A stretch of 64,000 nt of DNA from assembly GCA_000469685.2 (NCBI GenBank), contig LS997563.1, positions 20,639,757-20,703,756 on the forward strand. Reading direction: 5' to 3'. A model generated the notes under the pieces. That model was not told the DNA's origin. It saw nothing but the letters and a program-made list of their open reading frames with translations, and searched no databases. Source of the DNA: Haemonchus contortus (Eukaryota > Nematoda > Chromadorea > Rhabditida > Trichostrongylidae). Both the position numbers and the translations under genes were made by a program. Shown in pieces: positions 1-12,918 of the stretch (position 1 is its first letter; each line of letters starts with the position of its first letter).

Positions 1-739
1 TTGAACGATTACATCGAATACGCTTCTCTACTTTGCTGAGCGTTTCTGAGAACAAGGTTGGGGTGGTGCGGTGATGAGTGTGTCAAGGTACACCTCTACA
101 GCTAGCGGAAACCTCAAAAGTGAAAGGGTGGTAAGGTGGTCACGTGGATCGTCTTCCTGAAGTACCACAAGGTGGGCGAGTTATGGGCAAAACTTTGGCC
201 TCGGATGGGACTGGAAACCTTCTCTGGAACTTCCACGCTTCCCGACACTGCTTTATCCTTGCACTACGATCTTTTCCAACATATATTCGTTAAATAGCAC
301 AACAAATCTAGCTAAATGAAGTACGAATCCCGTCAACATCTTTCGGAAAAGTGAAAAAATGACGATAAACTGAAGAACTCATGAGTGGCAAGGATAGCAA
401 TCAAATGTATGCTGAACGTGAGAGAAAGGAAGTCGCCGTAGTTAGATAAGTACGATTAGACCTTTTCGTTCAGAAGTCAGTCTCTTTCTGAGAACCGTCA
501 TGTCAACTGAGAGATGCTCAGAAGAGTATTGTTGGACTCAAACCAGCAGTATGCAAAAAAATCTATAAAAGAAGATGTATCCTTTGTTCTAGAGTTAGAT
601 AGCACGAAAATATAAAATTTATTAACATATTATTATTTCAGTCTATGATATTTACATATCACAAGAAATTCCGTAATTAATAATTCATCAACTAGATTTT
701 ATTAATATGTAGTCATCCATCCACTAAATGCTGTATCTC
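1..739. other. Gene-free stretch downstream of vps-18
   Basis: No open frame or exon chain that I can support is visible on either strand. The right edge contains the presumed 3' UTR of the minus-strand vps-18 gene, which probably ends near the AATAAA signal at 698-703. The rest is unique-looking sequence. Confidence 0.5.
698..703 (-). terminator. Poly(A) signal AATAAA for vps-18
   Basis: The forward bases TTTATT read AATAAA on the minus strand, about 40 nt after the vps-18 stop codon at 740-742. This is a normal distance for a nematode cleavage and polyadenylation signal. The call rests on motif and position only. Confidence 0.55.
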
Positions 740-3700
740 TTATTCAGTTTCCCAGGACTCGCGATCAGCTTCGAATTGTTCATCCGTGAAGAAGGGCTTA
801 TCGATCAATCTAAAGTACCTTATGAAGTATTATCACAAAACCTTCACCGCAAAGCACAGCCCTTGAACAAGAGAATCATTTGTATAGCCTGCATATGAAT
901 ACTCCTTAGATAACTTACTCGATAGCAGTTAATCCACACAACGGACACTGGGTACCAATTATCTCATTAATATCGCAAGTAACCTTCATGAAACGTGCCT
1001 TCCTTTCTGAAAGCACCTCATTACATGCACAGAAAACTGTGTACAGACGGGTGGTGCGGCTGAAGCGGAATTAAAACTAACCATCAGCGAACTTGTCGGT
1101 AGCTGTAGGGACTCGGTCGGCAGCTTGAAGCTGTGCAAACAACCTCTTCTCGGTGGCCTCAAGGTCAGCGAGGCGGGCTTTTGATTCCTATAACGAAGTT
1201 CTTGAGTTTACTTCAAAGGTTGTCACCTAGGGTTGGCCTTGCTTTCAATCAATTCTTACGTGAAAGCTCAATTGTTTTGGAAAAAAGCTCTTCTTGAAGT
1301 CTCGAACAGCGAAAGAATTAAGCAATGCTCCGGGTCGACCAAAATGTCTTTTTTAAGAATGCTGCCCACTCTTTTTCCACACAGATTCCGCCCACTCTTT
1401 GAGATTCCTCTCACTCACCGTGTAGAACACAATTTTTTCAACCAACCTCACTCAGGAATGGCATCATTTCTTCTTCCAAGCACTCCCGATGAAAGAAATG
1501 TCGGCAATGATGAGCATGAAAAGGCCTCCCAATCAGTGAGCGCTCACATTTAGCGCACACATCTCCAGCCTTCACGATGGTCACGCTAAAGAATGAATGG
1601 GGATAATATAGACGAAAAAATTACAGATAAGCAAAAAGCTTATGCACAATCATAGACCAGGCCAAAAACGTTCCTCACGCTTAATTGCAAAACATTGCGC
1701 AATACATCGCCTATTTGCCTAATCCAGTAACTTTCAAATCATGTTTGAGTCCGTGGATGTAACAGTGTAAGAGAATTAGCGCAATCGGTTGAGGTGGAAG
1801 TCAAATTTTACCGATCACGGAGACGTTCGGTCTTTTCCCGAATCTCCTGGGCCATGAGTGTGGCATCCTTCATAGCTTGTTGAAGCTCCTAAACAAAATC
1901 AAATGAGGCTTATAAAACAGCGAATGCCGAAGGTTCATCATCCCTCCATGAAATGTCTTTTTTACCAATTATAATAAATCGATATTTTCAATGAAACACC
2001 TGGATTTTGACGGAGTGCTCTTTGAGACACTCGCAGAGTGGCTCTTTGAAGTCCTTGATTTCTGTGAAGTCAGGAAAGAATGGGAGAATATCCTACAAAT
2101 ATTGCAATTAAATTACAGAATGAATTCGTAGATTACAGAAACAAAGGTCAGCATCCGCGAATGATTCAGAATTTCTCTTTTTGAAAAAATGGGTATCTTC
2201 AAGAGACAAGAAATTTAATTACAGAATCAATATGTGCTGCAAGCTACCATAATTTGAAAAAAAAATTGGAATGAACCGCTATGTATTTTATTTTTAGACT
2301 ATTATAGATGATGGTCCTGAGTTTATCATTGAAACACGAGACTTACATTTTAAAAAGGAAACAACTACCTGGATCGAAATGACGTCCCCTGATTCCTTCA
2401 ACAAGGCTAGGCTATCTGCGGCGTTTTCACCTTTACCAATAACGAAAGAAGCTGAAAAGCTCCTCATTCAACCACAGTGACTTTTGTGAAAATTGCCAAA
2501 CACACCGATTTTCAACCAAATCCTCCTTCTGTACTCCACAGAGAATTTCGGTTCGAGCCCCATTATAATGTCTTCTTCATCTGGATCCATCATATGCGCA
2601 CACTCCTTCGCTATCGTCACACCATTATCGGGGAACGCCTAGAAGTGGTGGGATTCCAAAAAGGTGGGAATTCCGTGTAAACTTCAAAAGAACCTTGAGA
2701 GCAAGATCGACAGCATCAGTGAACATCTCTGATACGCAGTACAAATACACCGTTGACTTCTCCAGCTCTACAACAATCGTGGTACACCAAATTTCTAAGA
2801 CCGTCCAGAATAATGTTGACGAAGTAGGAAAACTACACTTACTGTATTGTTCACATGTTCTCAAAGCAAAGTCGAGATCATATGGCACAGCCGTCTTGTC
2901 AAAACCGCACTTTGTTAGGTATTCGTGGAGGCGCCTCGGCCGAAACCGGGCGTATAGAAGGAGAAGAAGATTATGGAGTCCTGTGTCCTCAGCTGCACCG
3001 GGAGTTGTCACTGCCCATTCAAGGTACTTTAGTGCATGCGTTGCCTGAAAAGTGGCGTTCTGCTGATCAGTTCTGGTGACCTAATAAAACCCATTATTTG
3101 CAATCCTATCGAAAATCACTCCAGAACTTTGAACTTCAAACCTACCATTCCAACAGATTCTTGACAGAGACACAAGGCTGGTAACATTCGTTGCGGTCGC
3201 ACTTGCTCATTACCAATGAGAGAAGCGAAAAGCTCCATCGATATGTGCTTTACCAGCTTAGGAGAATATGTATAGTATAAATCCGGGATATTCTGAAAAA
3301 AAGTAATTGAATATATTAGAACTCGGTTGTTAACAGAAGCTAACACCTAAATTGAGCTCTTGCCTGGCTTTTCAGTATTTCTAGTGCTTCCATATATCGT
3401 TCCCTTATCAAATGTATAGAAATAACTTTGTCAAAATCTGGAAGAAATTTCTCAGCAATTATTTAGTATTCATTTATAAACCTAAATATCCACACCCCCA
3501 ATCTGTTTAGCAAGGAACAATTGCGAATCGAAATCAGCATGTGACGCCATCAGACCGTATACAGCATCTTTATTGACAACCACGCTGTCCTTAACGAATA
3601 TGGTAATTGAAGGGGTATAATTAGCTCGATGCAATTCCCAGGAACTTACATGAACGTTCTTCCTCATGAGGAAGCGTTGCAAATGAGTAGCGAGATCAGC

Positions 3701-6700
3701 ACTTTCCTGCTCACGACCCTCACGTCGTGCTTCCGCTAATTCGGCTAGTTGGATCTCCAAAAGCCATATTACTAGCATTTCTCGTCGCAGCCTATCCTAG
3801 AAGAACAAATTCATGGAAAGTGCTACTACTTCTTGACTCTTCAGTTATAAGTTGCGCTGTGTTTATAATAGTAACACGTTGCAGTGCCCTCAGTGCAGAC
3901 ATCAGAAACTAACGGCTTTTGAGCATGTCTCACGTCCAACTGTGAGATACATCTAATCACCGTTTCGTACTGTAGTCCATGGTTTAAAAAATCCAAATAC
4001 AAATCAGTTGTCAAGCTTAATCTTCTCACCTCAGGACGTACCATTACATCTAGCTTTTTCTCCAGCAAGGTCTTCAATCCCAAATGTCTAGGATCATCAG
4101 CCGACATAAATTTCAGAACAACAGCTTCAAAAGCCTCAGTGGATTGTGCAAGAATTTCCGCTGCTGCTGTGAAGCTGCAACATTTTAAGGTTTCTTAAAA
4201 GCATTACTTGTTCTTCTTCGAAAAAAGTGGAAGTATAAGCGAAAAGGGATACTGACGAGTGAAATCAGGTATTAATCGGAAGCATTGGCGGGATGGCGAA
4301 AACCAATACGATATGAACAAGACTTGAGGGAGTGATTTGGGAAATTTGTCAGAAAAAATGTGAAAAATGTGAGGAAATGTCAGAGAAATAGGGAGCAGAA
4401 CTCACTTTTTCTCAGCAATGTATTTGTCTGCTTGCCGCTTCAAGACCAGCTCGTGGGCTTCAGGATCAATCTCTAACCTGCTCCGGGCTATCATGAGAGC
4501 TTTGGCATAGTCTCCACGCTCGAGGAACACTCTCCACACGTATCTTGAAGTTGAGCGATTGAGCATGATCGATTGTATCAACTGCTACTCGCAATGGTTT
4601 CCACTCGAAACTGCTAAGAACCGAACCTGTTCTCATCTACTGGCTTGTATTTCATCGTCACATGACTAGTGTAGAGCCAGTGAAACTCCGATGTCGGATC
4701 GCTCACCAAACCGAGAGAAGTACCAAACTCCTGCAGAAGAAAAAACTTTCACCCCTCCGATTTTGCCAAAGAAATTCTAGATTTTGATGAAATTATCCCA
4801 CACACTTACTGTTGGCCAAATATCCTCATATACCACAGTTTTTGTATAAATTGACAAAGCGGTGAGCCTATTGGGGTATGCAAGAAGCATGTGATAATCG
4901 GTCAACGACACTCCGGTGGGACGCTCGAGTCGGCCCTCGAAGCGCCTGTGCCTGCAAAGTTCAATTCGTAGCTGTGATCAACATGCGTTTATAGGGAACT
5001 CAAAGGGAACTTCGTTCTTCTTATGGAACTCTGTGAGCATGTGCACGCTGAATGATGAAGCTAAAAAGGATAACGCCAATCCCTCACTCCATGTGATCTT
5101 CTTCTTCAACAATGTCTCGAGGTTTGTCGGCGAAAAGATTGATTTTTCCGATTGTTATTCCATCAGGACCCATCCAGAGAAAACGATGAGCCTCTCCCTG
5201 AGGAGGATATACCAGAAGTGCACTCAGTTCATGAAGACTTTGAGACGAAGCTGTGTTTTGCATAGACAAACATATTTGCTGAGAATCTAAATGAAAAAAG
5301 CACCATCACCACCTTGACTAAAAGAAGAAAGGTCAAGTAGCTGACCTTTAGTTGAGAAAAATGGGTGGAATATATGAGGAGGTGTTTCTGGCATGGAGAT
5401 CCATCCAGCCTGCAAGTTTGCCGCTCCAATATAGTTGGATTTTGCTGGAGCAGACGTATCAATAGAAGCATAGACTGAGTATAACCGACCAGGCTGGCAG
5501 ACTAACATCAACCATCTGAAACACGCTTTTCATACACATTCATATGTATATGGAATACATACAGACATATTCACACATATATAGATTACGAGGCAATATA
5601 TGCCAGCTTAAACAGTTGGACCAGGGCGGTTACAGACTGGATCCCTCGGGACGACAAACGAACACCAGCCGGCCCGATGGTCAGACTTCTTCACGAAAGC
5701 TCTGAACAAAAGGAATGTTCTGCGTGGTCCCGAGCGACTGGACTACATTGACTCACGAAAGGGACGAATGGAGACGTTACTGGCGCCTGCTCGAGGACCG
5801 GGACGACAAGTGATACAGGTGATATGCCTGCTTGACAAATTCGTGGATCGAAGAGGTGATAGAATTTATTATGTCGAAGTCGGTACAATCGGCAGCCGAT
5901 ATGGATAACTCACGACTTTAGTCTCTCAGACGACTTTACTGCTAATTAAGAGATTCGAAGGGGAAAAAACCTGGATGATCTGGTGGGTATCGATTCAGGG
6001 TTTGACCAATAGCAATTAATTGGGTTTACACTTGCTAGGTTTTACGCAAAAAACTCACTTTGTCGCTTTCGGATTATCATCATTTAGCATGTACAAATAA
6101 AGATCAGAAATACCAAGTTTCTTCTCGCCACCAAAACTCGGAGTGTGTTCTTTCACAAAACTTGCCACACCAGTTGAAGATATCGTGGTTTCAATAATCG
6201 CACCTGAACATTAATACTGAATTGAACTGAGAGAGGATCACCTGTAGAAAATCACTCATTGCTTTTCGTACATAGTCATCCGATTTTTCAAATGCCCGAC
6301 AATGGTCAGTTTCCAAGAGAAACAAATCAGTTCTAGAACTATCATCACTATCCATCCTCTTGTGCACGTTCTTCAGAGGCCGAAAAGGGTATTTCCATTA
6401 ATATTTTGGGAAAATGTTTTTAGTGCCTGGTCTACGTCATCGGAAAAATCACACAGAAATTGTGAACAAGCTTATGTGAATGGATGATTTGTGGCTCAAG
6501 ACGAGCGAAGAATCCGGAAGCATGCATAATACGCGTCGTGAATACTATTAGGTGTGTGCATTAATGTCCGCCATTTTGTGTGCAAAAACATATTTTTACA
6601 GAATTAAAACCAAATGTACATTACCCAATGTATGCCCATCGCTAGCTACAACTTCTTGCCATCTTTCTGGTATCTTGTTGACCCCGGGTCTAAAAAAGTC

Positions 6701-9016
6701 TTCATCTTTTGAGGCAATCCAGTCATCCACGCATTTTCGCACTTCATCGGCATTCCGCGTGTATCTGCTAAACTGACTTGCATGGACCGCTATAGATGGT
6801 CGTCAGAAAGAGCAAGATCCGGAGAGTATGCGGGCTGAACAAGCTGATCCCGTCCAACAACTGCAATTTTTCTAAAAGACATTCTTCGTAACGTGGGGTC
6901 TGGCATGTTCGTGGTGGAACAACACCTCATGATGTTTTCTTGCAAATAACGGCCGCTTTTGGATGAGAGCATCCTACGAACTGACAAGTTGGTGTTCGTA
7001 GCGGTCAGCAGTAACAGTTTCCTTCGGGCTCAGCAACTCACAGTACACAACACCCTTTTGATCCCACCACCAAATGCACACACGGCATTACTTTTCATTT
7101 CCGCTTTCCTTGCAAACTCTCGAGTAAAGAGAAACTATCTCAGGAGGTTCGTTCAGATAGAGCTTGTCCTCCATAAGTATCAAAAAGCATCGGGTGGGTT
7201 TCAATGCCAGTTTCCTCGAAAAAAAAAACAGCAGGATAAGGGTCCCCCAGGAAAACGGATTATCATGTTCCACGACGAATTAGTCTGAGAGCATCGGGAT
7301 TTGGGGGCAAAACTGATCTGTCTGCGCTTGAGTAGGTAGCCAATACCCTACCTTACAGAACATGACAAGTTTCACCGGCAAACCTATAACATGGTTCGCG
7401 CAACGACCCTTTGAAGACCGCGGCGGAAATTAATGCACACACCTAATATTATAGTATGAGCAGTATTCGATTGAGAACCAGCAAAAAGTGAAAAGTATTC
7501 TCGAACTGTCTTCACAGCCACCTCCTGCAGCGAGGGAAGGAAAATAATAACCATGGGTATGGAGCGAAAAGCCTGTTATCATTATAATGTCATTTAGTTA
7601 CATACACCAGCTCAGCTTCCATCAAAACACTGCACTGCAGCGTAACGACTATGTAGCGATCGGGGGAGAGGTCACAAACAAAATAGAAGCCAATGAATAA
7701 GGGAGCAAATCGGCTTATATGAATGATTTCCTACCTTGCGTTGTGCCTAGCAAAATGTGACCCGTTTCGCCATCTTTATTGCATTCCGGATTCCACGCCA
7801 CACTACTCACTACACCCTAAACATAAACGGTCAGCCTGAAACTCTATCACAACTAAACAAATAAACCAAATGTCTGGAAAGGCTTGCGATTTCGCGCATT
7901 TGAGCTGATCAAAGCTTTGCAAAAGTATGGGTACATATAGACTAACCTTGATCTTTTTTATCGAGTAAGCCACGCCTGACTTAACTTGTACATAGAAGTT
8001 TTCACCCTGCTTTGTGGTAGCTATACAGTGTTGTCCCAGTGGAGAAAGGAAGATATTGGCAAGTGTATCAGCAGGTCCAACGGGAACCTTGATTTCTGAA
8101 GAATTACGTTCAGTTCGAACTTACCAAGAAGTTAATTTTCGGTAAGGTCAACATCACTGCCGTCCCTTGAAAGGAAAGGATAAGGTTACTGTAGTGATTG
8201 GTACATTAATACGATGGAAATTGTGTTTTGCAAAAGCAAAAAGTTTAACTCCGACCATGGGTAAGCTTTCCAGAATTTAGCATTGCGCTATGAAGCGCGC
8301 TCAAATGTACTGTAATCACGCATCAAGGAAGACTACAAAATTTTCTTTGAAAAAAAGTAAGCCTACCAGTGGGTTTATTGTTGGTCGAAAGAGGCTGATG
8401 TAGCACAGTTCGTTCATCAATTACAGCAAACATATGGCCATTGCAGACGCGAACGGCAACAATAGAAACATGTCCTTGTAATCTGAATATGAATCGATGG
8501 GTGGGGTTCCGATTAGCTAATGTCGAGTGTGCAGTGTGTGCTCTGATGCATTTGTAAAGTTGTAATCAGCTAGAGAACGCAGCAGGAAGTTGATATTCGG
8601 GTATTCTAGCATGGCTTGTTTGGTTCATATTTATTGATTAACTATTATTTTGGCTTCAGTGATGCCGAATATCTGTCGCATTAAGGTTGGTTTCCATAAA
8701 CGTAGGTAAATTCGAAATCTGCGCAGATGATGATCCAAGATCAATGGCAAACCGCAAACCCGATATGTGAGTGTTGGAAGATGTATAGTCCAAAGAATGA
8801 TAACAGGGTACTTACACAATACCACTTTCTCCCTCTTCAACAAAAATACAGTATAAGATTTAACAGCGGACAATGCGGACAAAGGAATTTAAGACTCACT
8901 TCAAATCTCGTTTAAGATCTTGCTGAGATCTGACGAAAATTCCTAATTGTTGAGCTGACATACCAGATCATACGAGGCTAGATTATCGACATCAAGCCAT
9001 ACAATGTGTAACGATC
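740..9016 (-). CDS. vps-18: VPS18 ortholog, core subunit of HOPS/CORVET vacuolar tethering complexes
   Basis: VPS18 is a core subunit of the CORVET and HOPS tethers that drive endosome and lysosome fusion. I joined 24 exons that stay in phase (about 981 codons; human 973): 8367-8482, 7947-8095, 7735-7816, 6059-6203, 5346-5515, 5088-5286, 4810-4951, 4627-4730, 4406-4543, 4030-4174, 3650-3796, 3496-3589, 3364-3437, 3146-3292, 2843-3044, 2694-2767, 2506-2638, 2369-2451, 2000-2092, 1812-1888, 1447-1585, 1082-1187, 919-1036, 740-809. Landmarks are IPDLYYTYSPKLVKHI, LHNLLLLLYARF, DILPFFPDF, a coiled coil, and a C-terminal RING split over exons (CAKC, CRHFFHREC, CPLCG). The intron after 3364 starts with GC. 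The exons proposed upstream (8900-8922, 8964-9016) are tentative and the start codon was not found. Introns hold a mariner and a LINE fragment. It is the last gene of the proposed operon. Confidence 0.9.
5611..5826 (+). mobile_element. 5'-truncated RTE LINE 3' end
   Basis: This stretch matches the last 230 or so bases of the RTE element at 48230-51661, including the terminal motif GTGATACAGGTGAT. Only the C-terminal tail of the reverse transcriptase ORF is present and it is frameshifted. Strong 5' truncation is typical of target-primed LINE insertion. It lies in a vps-18 intron, antisense to the gene, and should be neutral. Confidence 0.8.
6551..7443 (-). mobile_element. Decayed mariner element in a vps-18 intron
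   Basis: Both ends carry 22-bp inverted repeats starting GGTGTGTGCATTAAT and ending CCGCC, with one mismatch (6551-6572 and 7422-7443). TA duplicates flank the element at 6549-6550 and 7444-7445, as expected for Tc1/mariner. On the minus strand, broken frames show PKETVTADRYEHQL, an altered HDNARPH box reading HHEHARPH near 6890, and AYSPDLALSDDHL near 6810, where mariner transposases have YSPDLAPSDYHL. At 893 bp it is too short for a full transposase of about 345 aa plus untranslated ends, and it contains stops, so it is non-autonomous. Confidence 0.85.
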
Positions 9017-9728
9017 CTGTAATACAATAGGAATACAATAAGAGGTCTAGATTTCCAACAAGAACACTTGTTAGACGATATGCAAAACAGGCCAAAAAGT
9101 TTTTGAAGTATTAGTCTCGTGAAATATTCAGCCTGAGAAAACTTCTGGTTATAAAGGAACAGCAGTACTACGATAGCACAGTAGGGGTTAAACTAGAATG
9201 GGCTGGACATTTCGATAATTTGTATAATCGTTTACTTCGTGACGTTCTCGTTCCGCAAGAATACATCGAATTCAGTCATTGAGATCCACAACCACAGCTT
9301 TCAGGCAGTCTATACTTGTTTATTGCATAATGATCTCATTTATAAAAACCCATAGGACATTGTAGGCTAGTTCCTTTGACCAGGGAAGTGCCCGTAAAGA
9401 AAATTTCGATAGAGACGAATGGAAGCTAAAACAGCTACCCAACGGTTCCCGTTAATGGATCTTTGCATCTCGCTTACTAGATTATATTGGCAATAAAAAA
9501 GAAAACAAAGTAAAGAATAGTCATCTACTCTATGGATGTCAACGCTTGAATGATACTCCCAAGTTGTGGCAACAATGATTTATTAAACATTATCCTAATA
9601 CATATAAACACAAAGGGAGCAACAAACAGAACGTATTCACACATCGATGAACGATAACCTGAGCAAAGAATAAAATCATGTACATTCAATAAAAATATCC
9701 ATCTAAGTTAGAAACAACTGCCACCGAC
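9017..9728. other. Spacer between mrpl-53 and vps-18
   Basis: About 700 bases with no supported exon. The missing first exon and trans-splice site of vps-18, if the gene is operonic, should lie here. I could not identify them. Confidence 0.4.
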
Positions 9729-10604
9729 TCAAGCATTCGGTCGCGGCCTGGTTCCGGACTTGCCCAGCTCAGGATTTCCTAACAGCTTGTTAAATCGCAT
9801 GATAAGATCCGTGGCTGGCATGTTGTCAGTTTTGAAATGCAGCTTCTTTCCATTATCTAGAAACATATTAGAAAGAAATCTTTTGTAATCTTGGAAGGGC
9901 TCAAGGCAGCGAAAAACTAATAATCTCGGAGATGTGTGAGGGCTACACACGAAGACTCAATAATATTATATATGGAGAAAGGGAATCTACCGAGAACCGG
10001 GAGAGCTAAGGGCTCTTAGCATTGGGAACATTGCATGTTGAAATCACCTCCATTACTGCAATTACACCTTATCACGCATCATTCAAAGACGAACTCCACA
10101 TTGTGAAATAAACTCTTGACGCTCCTTCTCAAGCACTTTTCTGCACCTCACCTCTCAAGACTACTATTTGTCCGTACAAGAATACTGATACATACTACGC
10201 AATTTTCTAGATATTACTTATGAGGACGGCGTTAAACAAAGATACCTAAAGTCGCAATGAAGAATGGAGGTTGCCGATCGTTACGCACTTCTGCTGACAC
10301 CTTGAGAGTTGGGTTCGTCAACCGAACCTTCGGGCTCATGATGCTATGCCAAAATCTTCTGCAACAAGGGTTGTTTGAAGTTTTGTTTTGGCATGAAAAA
10401 CTGAATACTGAGCAGTGACGAGGGAAAAAGCCGTCTCTTTCCTGTATAAGCATACCTTATCGACTCGTTCCCGCTGTGAAACGGATCCAGTGAAATGTCG
10501 ACTGACTTTACCCTCTTCAAATCCAGAGCACGCGCAGCAAGCGCGAAGCGCTCCGCAGGCTTCCATCGAACTCCATATCGAATGCGTTGCCACATTTGAC
10601 ACAT
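9729..10604 (-). CDS. mrpl-53: Mitochondrial ribosomal protein mL53
   Basis: Three exons (10456-10604, 10246-10358, 9729-9856) total 390 nt and give 129 aa, close to the human protein (112 aa). The N-terminal half contains LKRVKSVDISLDPF, matching the LRPVKQVRVQFCPF region of human MRPL53. The middle has SPKVRLTNPTLKVSAEVR and the end DNGKKLHFKTDNMPATDLIM, matching GDGHRLIMRGAHLTALEML. The product is a protein of the mitochondrial large ribosomal subunit. I chose the ATG at 10602-10604 because an AG acceptor (CCGACAG) directly precedes it, which fits spliced-leader addition. The next gene upstream in the transcript (AK6) ends 256 bp away. Confidence 0.88.
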
Positions 10605-10859
10605 CTGTCGGTACGCAAGGGTAGAAGCAGCCAAACTTGATACAGTTTATAAGATATAACAACGGCTTGCGAACTATTTCACTCAATCGAAAGCACTTCC
10701 ACAAGCTTTTATGAACATCATGCAATATAATTTTCGTGAATCACGACAGCACGCAGATTAACACAAAGGCACGGGCAATCTCATCAGGGCTGAATGTAAC
10801 CACTAATTTCAACAGGAACAATATAACAAGCACTTTTTAGAACCTAGCAATCAATGAAG

Positions 10860-12620
10860 TCAATGAGAAGGTCGCCATTCCGACGCCAACCGACAAATAT
10901 AGTCTATATTGGCATGCATTTGGTCGACTGTTTCAGACTGCAATTCATGGATAATTTCTTGTTTGTACGAGTCGCGTGCCTCTTCAAGTAGGGATCCGAA
11001 GATCTCGCATTCAATGTTCTCCTTGATCTGAAAAAGGGAAAGAGAGTAACACTGAACTCTGCATTTCGAATGAATAGGATGCGGTGCAAAAACCAGTGCA
11101 GTTTATTGCAATACTGAGCTGTTTGGTAAAAGATCGCGACTTTGTCTGGCAATATGAAACGCAAACTGCCGAGTTAACGCAAACTACTCAATCGCATCGA
11201 AGCGGCAACGTTTCCATACCTAACATTCTTGTATATTATCTAATATTATGCGGTCAATTTAGGTCGATGCTAACAGTAATTAGGCGATGCATCTCTAGAG
11301 AGAATTAATGTATCCTTTAAATGTAAAATGAGGCTAAGCTAACGCGAAAAGTTGAGATTGAATTCAAAGCGCTAGCGCATATAGGTACTGTAGCGGTGAA
11401 TACGAAACACATTGTCTCAGATGCTATTTGTTATGGGAAGCCTATAAGCTCACAACAGCACACCCCTACGGATGAGAACGATGGAGCTGCGAAACGTGCT
11501 AACATCTCGAAAAGTTTACGGTAAAACAAAACAGCGGGATATAAAAGAAAAAGATTTCGAAAAAGATTTTACCTTAGTAGGATCATACCCTCTTTGTGCG
11601 AGGCGATCATATAACAACGTATTCGAACATCGCAATACAACAACTATGTCAAACCATCTTTCGGGAAAAAAATCAACACCATGGTAATCTACTACAACAC
11701 CACCTGCGTCGCTATTCATTCGGTCCTGTAAAACATCCGATTTTAGCACATAAATAGAACATCCGCACCACCTTACCTCCATATGGTCCAGCAACTTTTC
11801 CTCATCTAGTACATGACAATTGAGTCGCGGATCGAAATCTTCAACTAACCCATGTTCTCGGACTTCCTTTCCGACCTGTGAATGGAACATGTAGAGATGT
11901 TGGCTGCAGTAGTAAGTGTTATTGTCAAAAGAAAGCCATTCGTGTACAAAGACCTTCTTGAGAGCAAACTTGGCAACTTCAGACGTTTCACGAAATACAC
12001 TGCTTCAGATAGTATTTTAAACAACTGCCTATGTAGTGTGGAACGACGGAGATTCCTCCTTCTCCTACACTTTCACTTTTCCACACAATGTATCTATAAA
12101 ATAGTTAAAAACGAATTTCCAATTCGATTCTCTAACGATACCGGTTCCAAATGAATAGAACGTGGGAATATAATATGCGCCCTAGGCATGCTACCCCTTG
12201 ACACTCATAGCAACAAGCAGAAGGGCACATGCATGCATAAGTGGCTTGCCTTTCGCGAAACAACTTATTTATATTAAAATTCTTAAATTTTTGCTACATC
12301 ACGAGACAAAGGCTGTTTTAATAGTTACCGGACTGTGAAAGCAGCCAAACGTACAGTTCCGCTATCCCGTCAGCTATCCCATAGAGCTTCCGTATCATTT
12401 TGCAGCTATGCGACAATATTTGTAGTTCACATGGATTAAGTGTTGTTCTAGTCTTAAGGCTTGAGGAAACAACCACATTCAATTTTAACATTCAATGTGA
12501 ACCCACGTCAATTGCGTCAAACTGTAATCGACTAGCCACTTCCTGTGCCAGGGTCGATTTGCCTGTGCCGGGAGTACCAGTGATCAGAATATTGGGTCGG
12601 CGTCGGGTTTCCGCTGACAT
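10860..12620 (-). CDS. AK6/CINAP adenylate kinase isoenzyme 6
   Basis: Four exons (12507-12620, 11777-11875, 11573-11725, 10860-11027) give 534 nt and 177 aa, against 172 in human. The N-terminus has the P-loop GTPGTGKST (residues 15-23). Exon 2 encodes GKEVREHGLVEDFDPR. Exon 3 encodes VVVDYHGVDFFPERWFD, the AK6 signature, followed by YDRLAQRGYDPTK. Exon 4 has IECEIFGSLLEEARDSY. The enzyme is a nuclear NMP kinase/ATPase linked to late small-subunit ribosome assembly. An in-frame ATG lies 9 nt upstream, but a GCAG acceptor sits between the two, so the second ATG is preferred if the mRNA is trans-spliced. Spacing to RTRAF upstream is 299 bp. Confidence 0.92.
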
Positions 12621-12918
12621 CTGCTGCATATTTAATTACGAATATTTCGATGGTAATTGGCTATTAGGAATAAAAGAACATGACGATATTTAAGTAGATG
12701 ATACACTGGAATGGTAAACGAGTCATGGTCAAACCTTTTATTTTGCTGCAAAAAAATATCCAACGCAACAATCACGCGCGTGCAACAACAAACAAACACA
12801 TGCAATATAATAAGTATACCGGCTTTCAATTCGAAATTATTTCAACAAACGAATGAAAAAATGATTACATGAATCGCACGTATTCGACACAAAAATACAA
12901 TAACAGAAACATACTGAA

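Noticed and set aside
2695..3079. Plus-strand frames of 117 and 74 aa
   Set aside because: They lie opposite well supported vps-18 exons and have no similarity I recognise.
7447..7535. Minus-strand exon-like frame EVAVKTVREYFSLFAG next to the mariner
   Set aside because: The vps-18 chain joins 7735-7816 directly to 6059-6203 in phase (GTTQ to GAIIETT) and matches the human protein without it.
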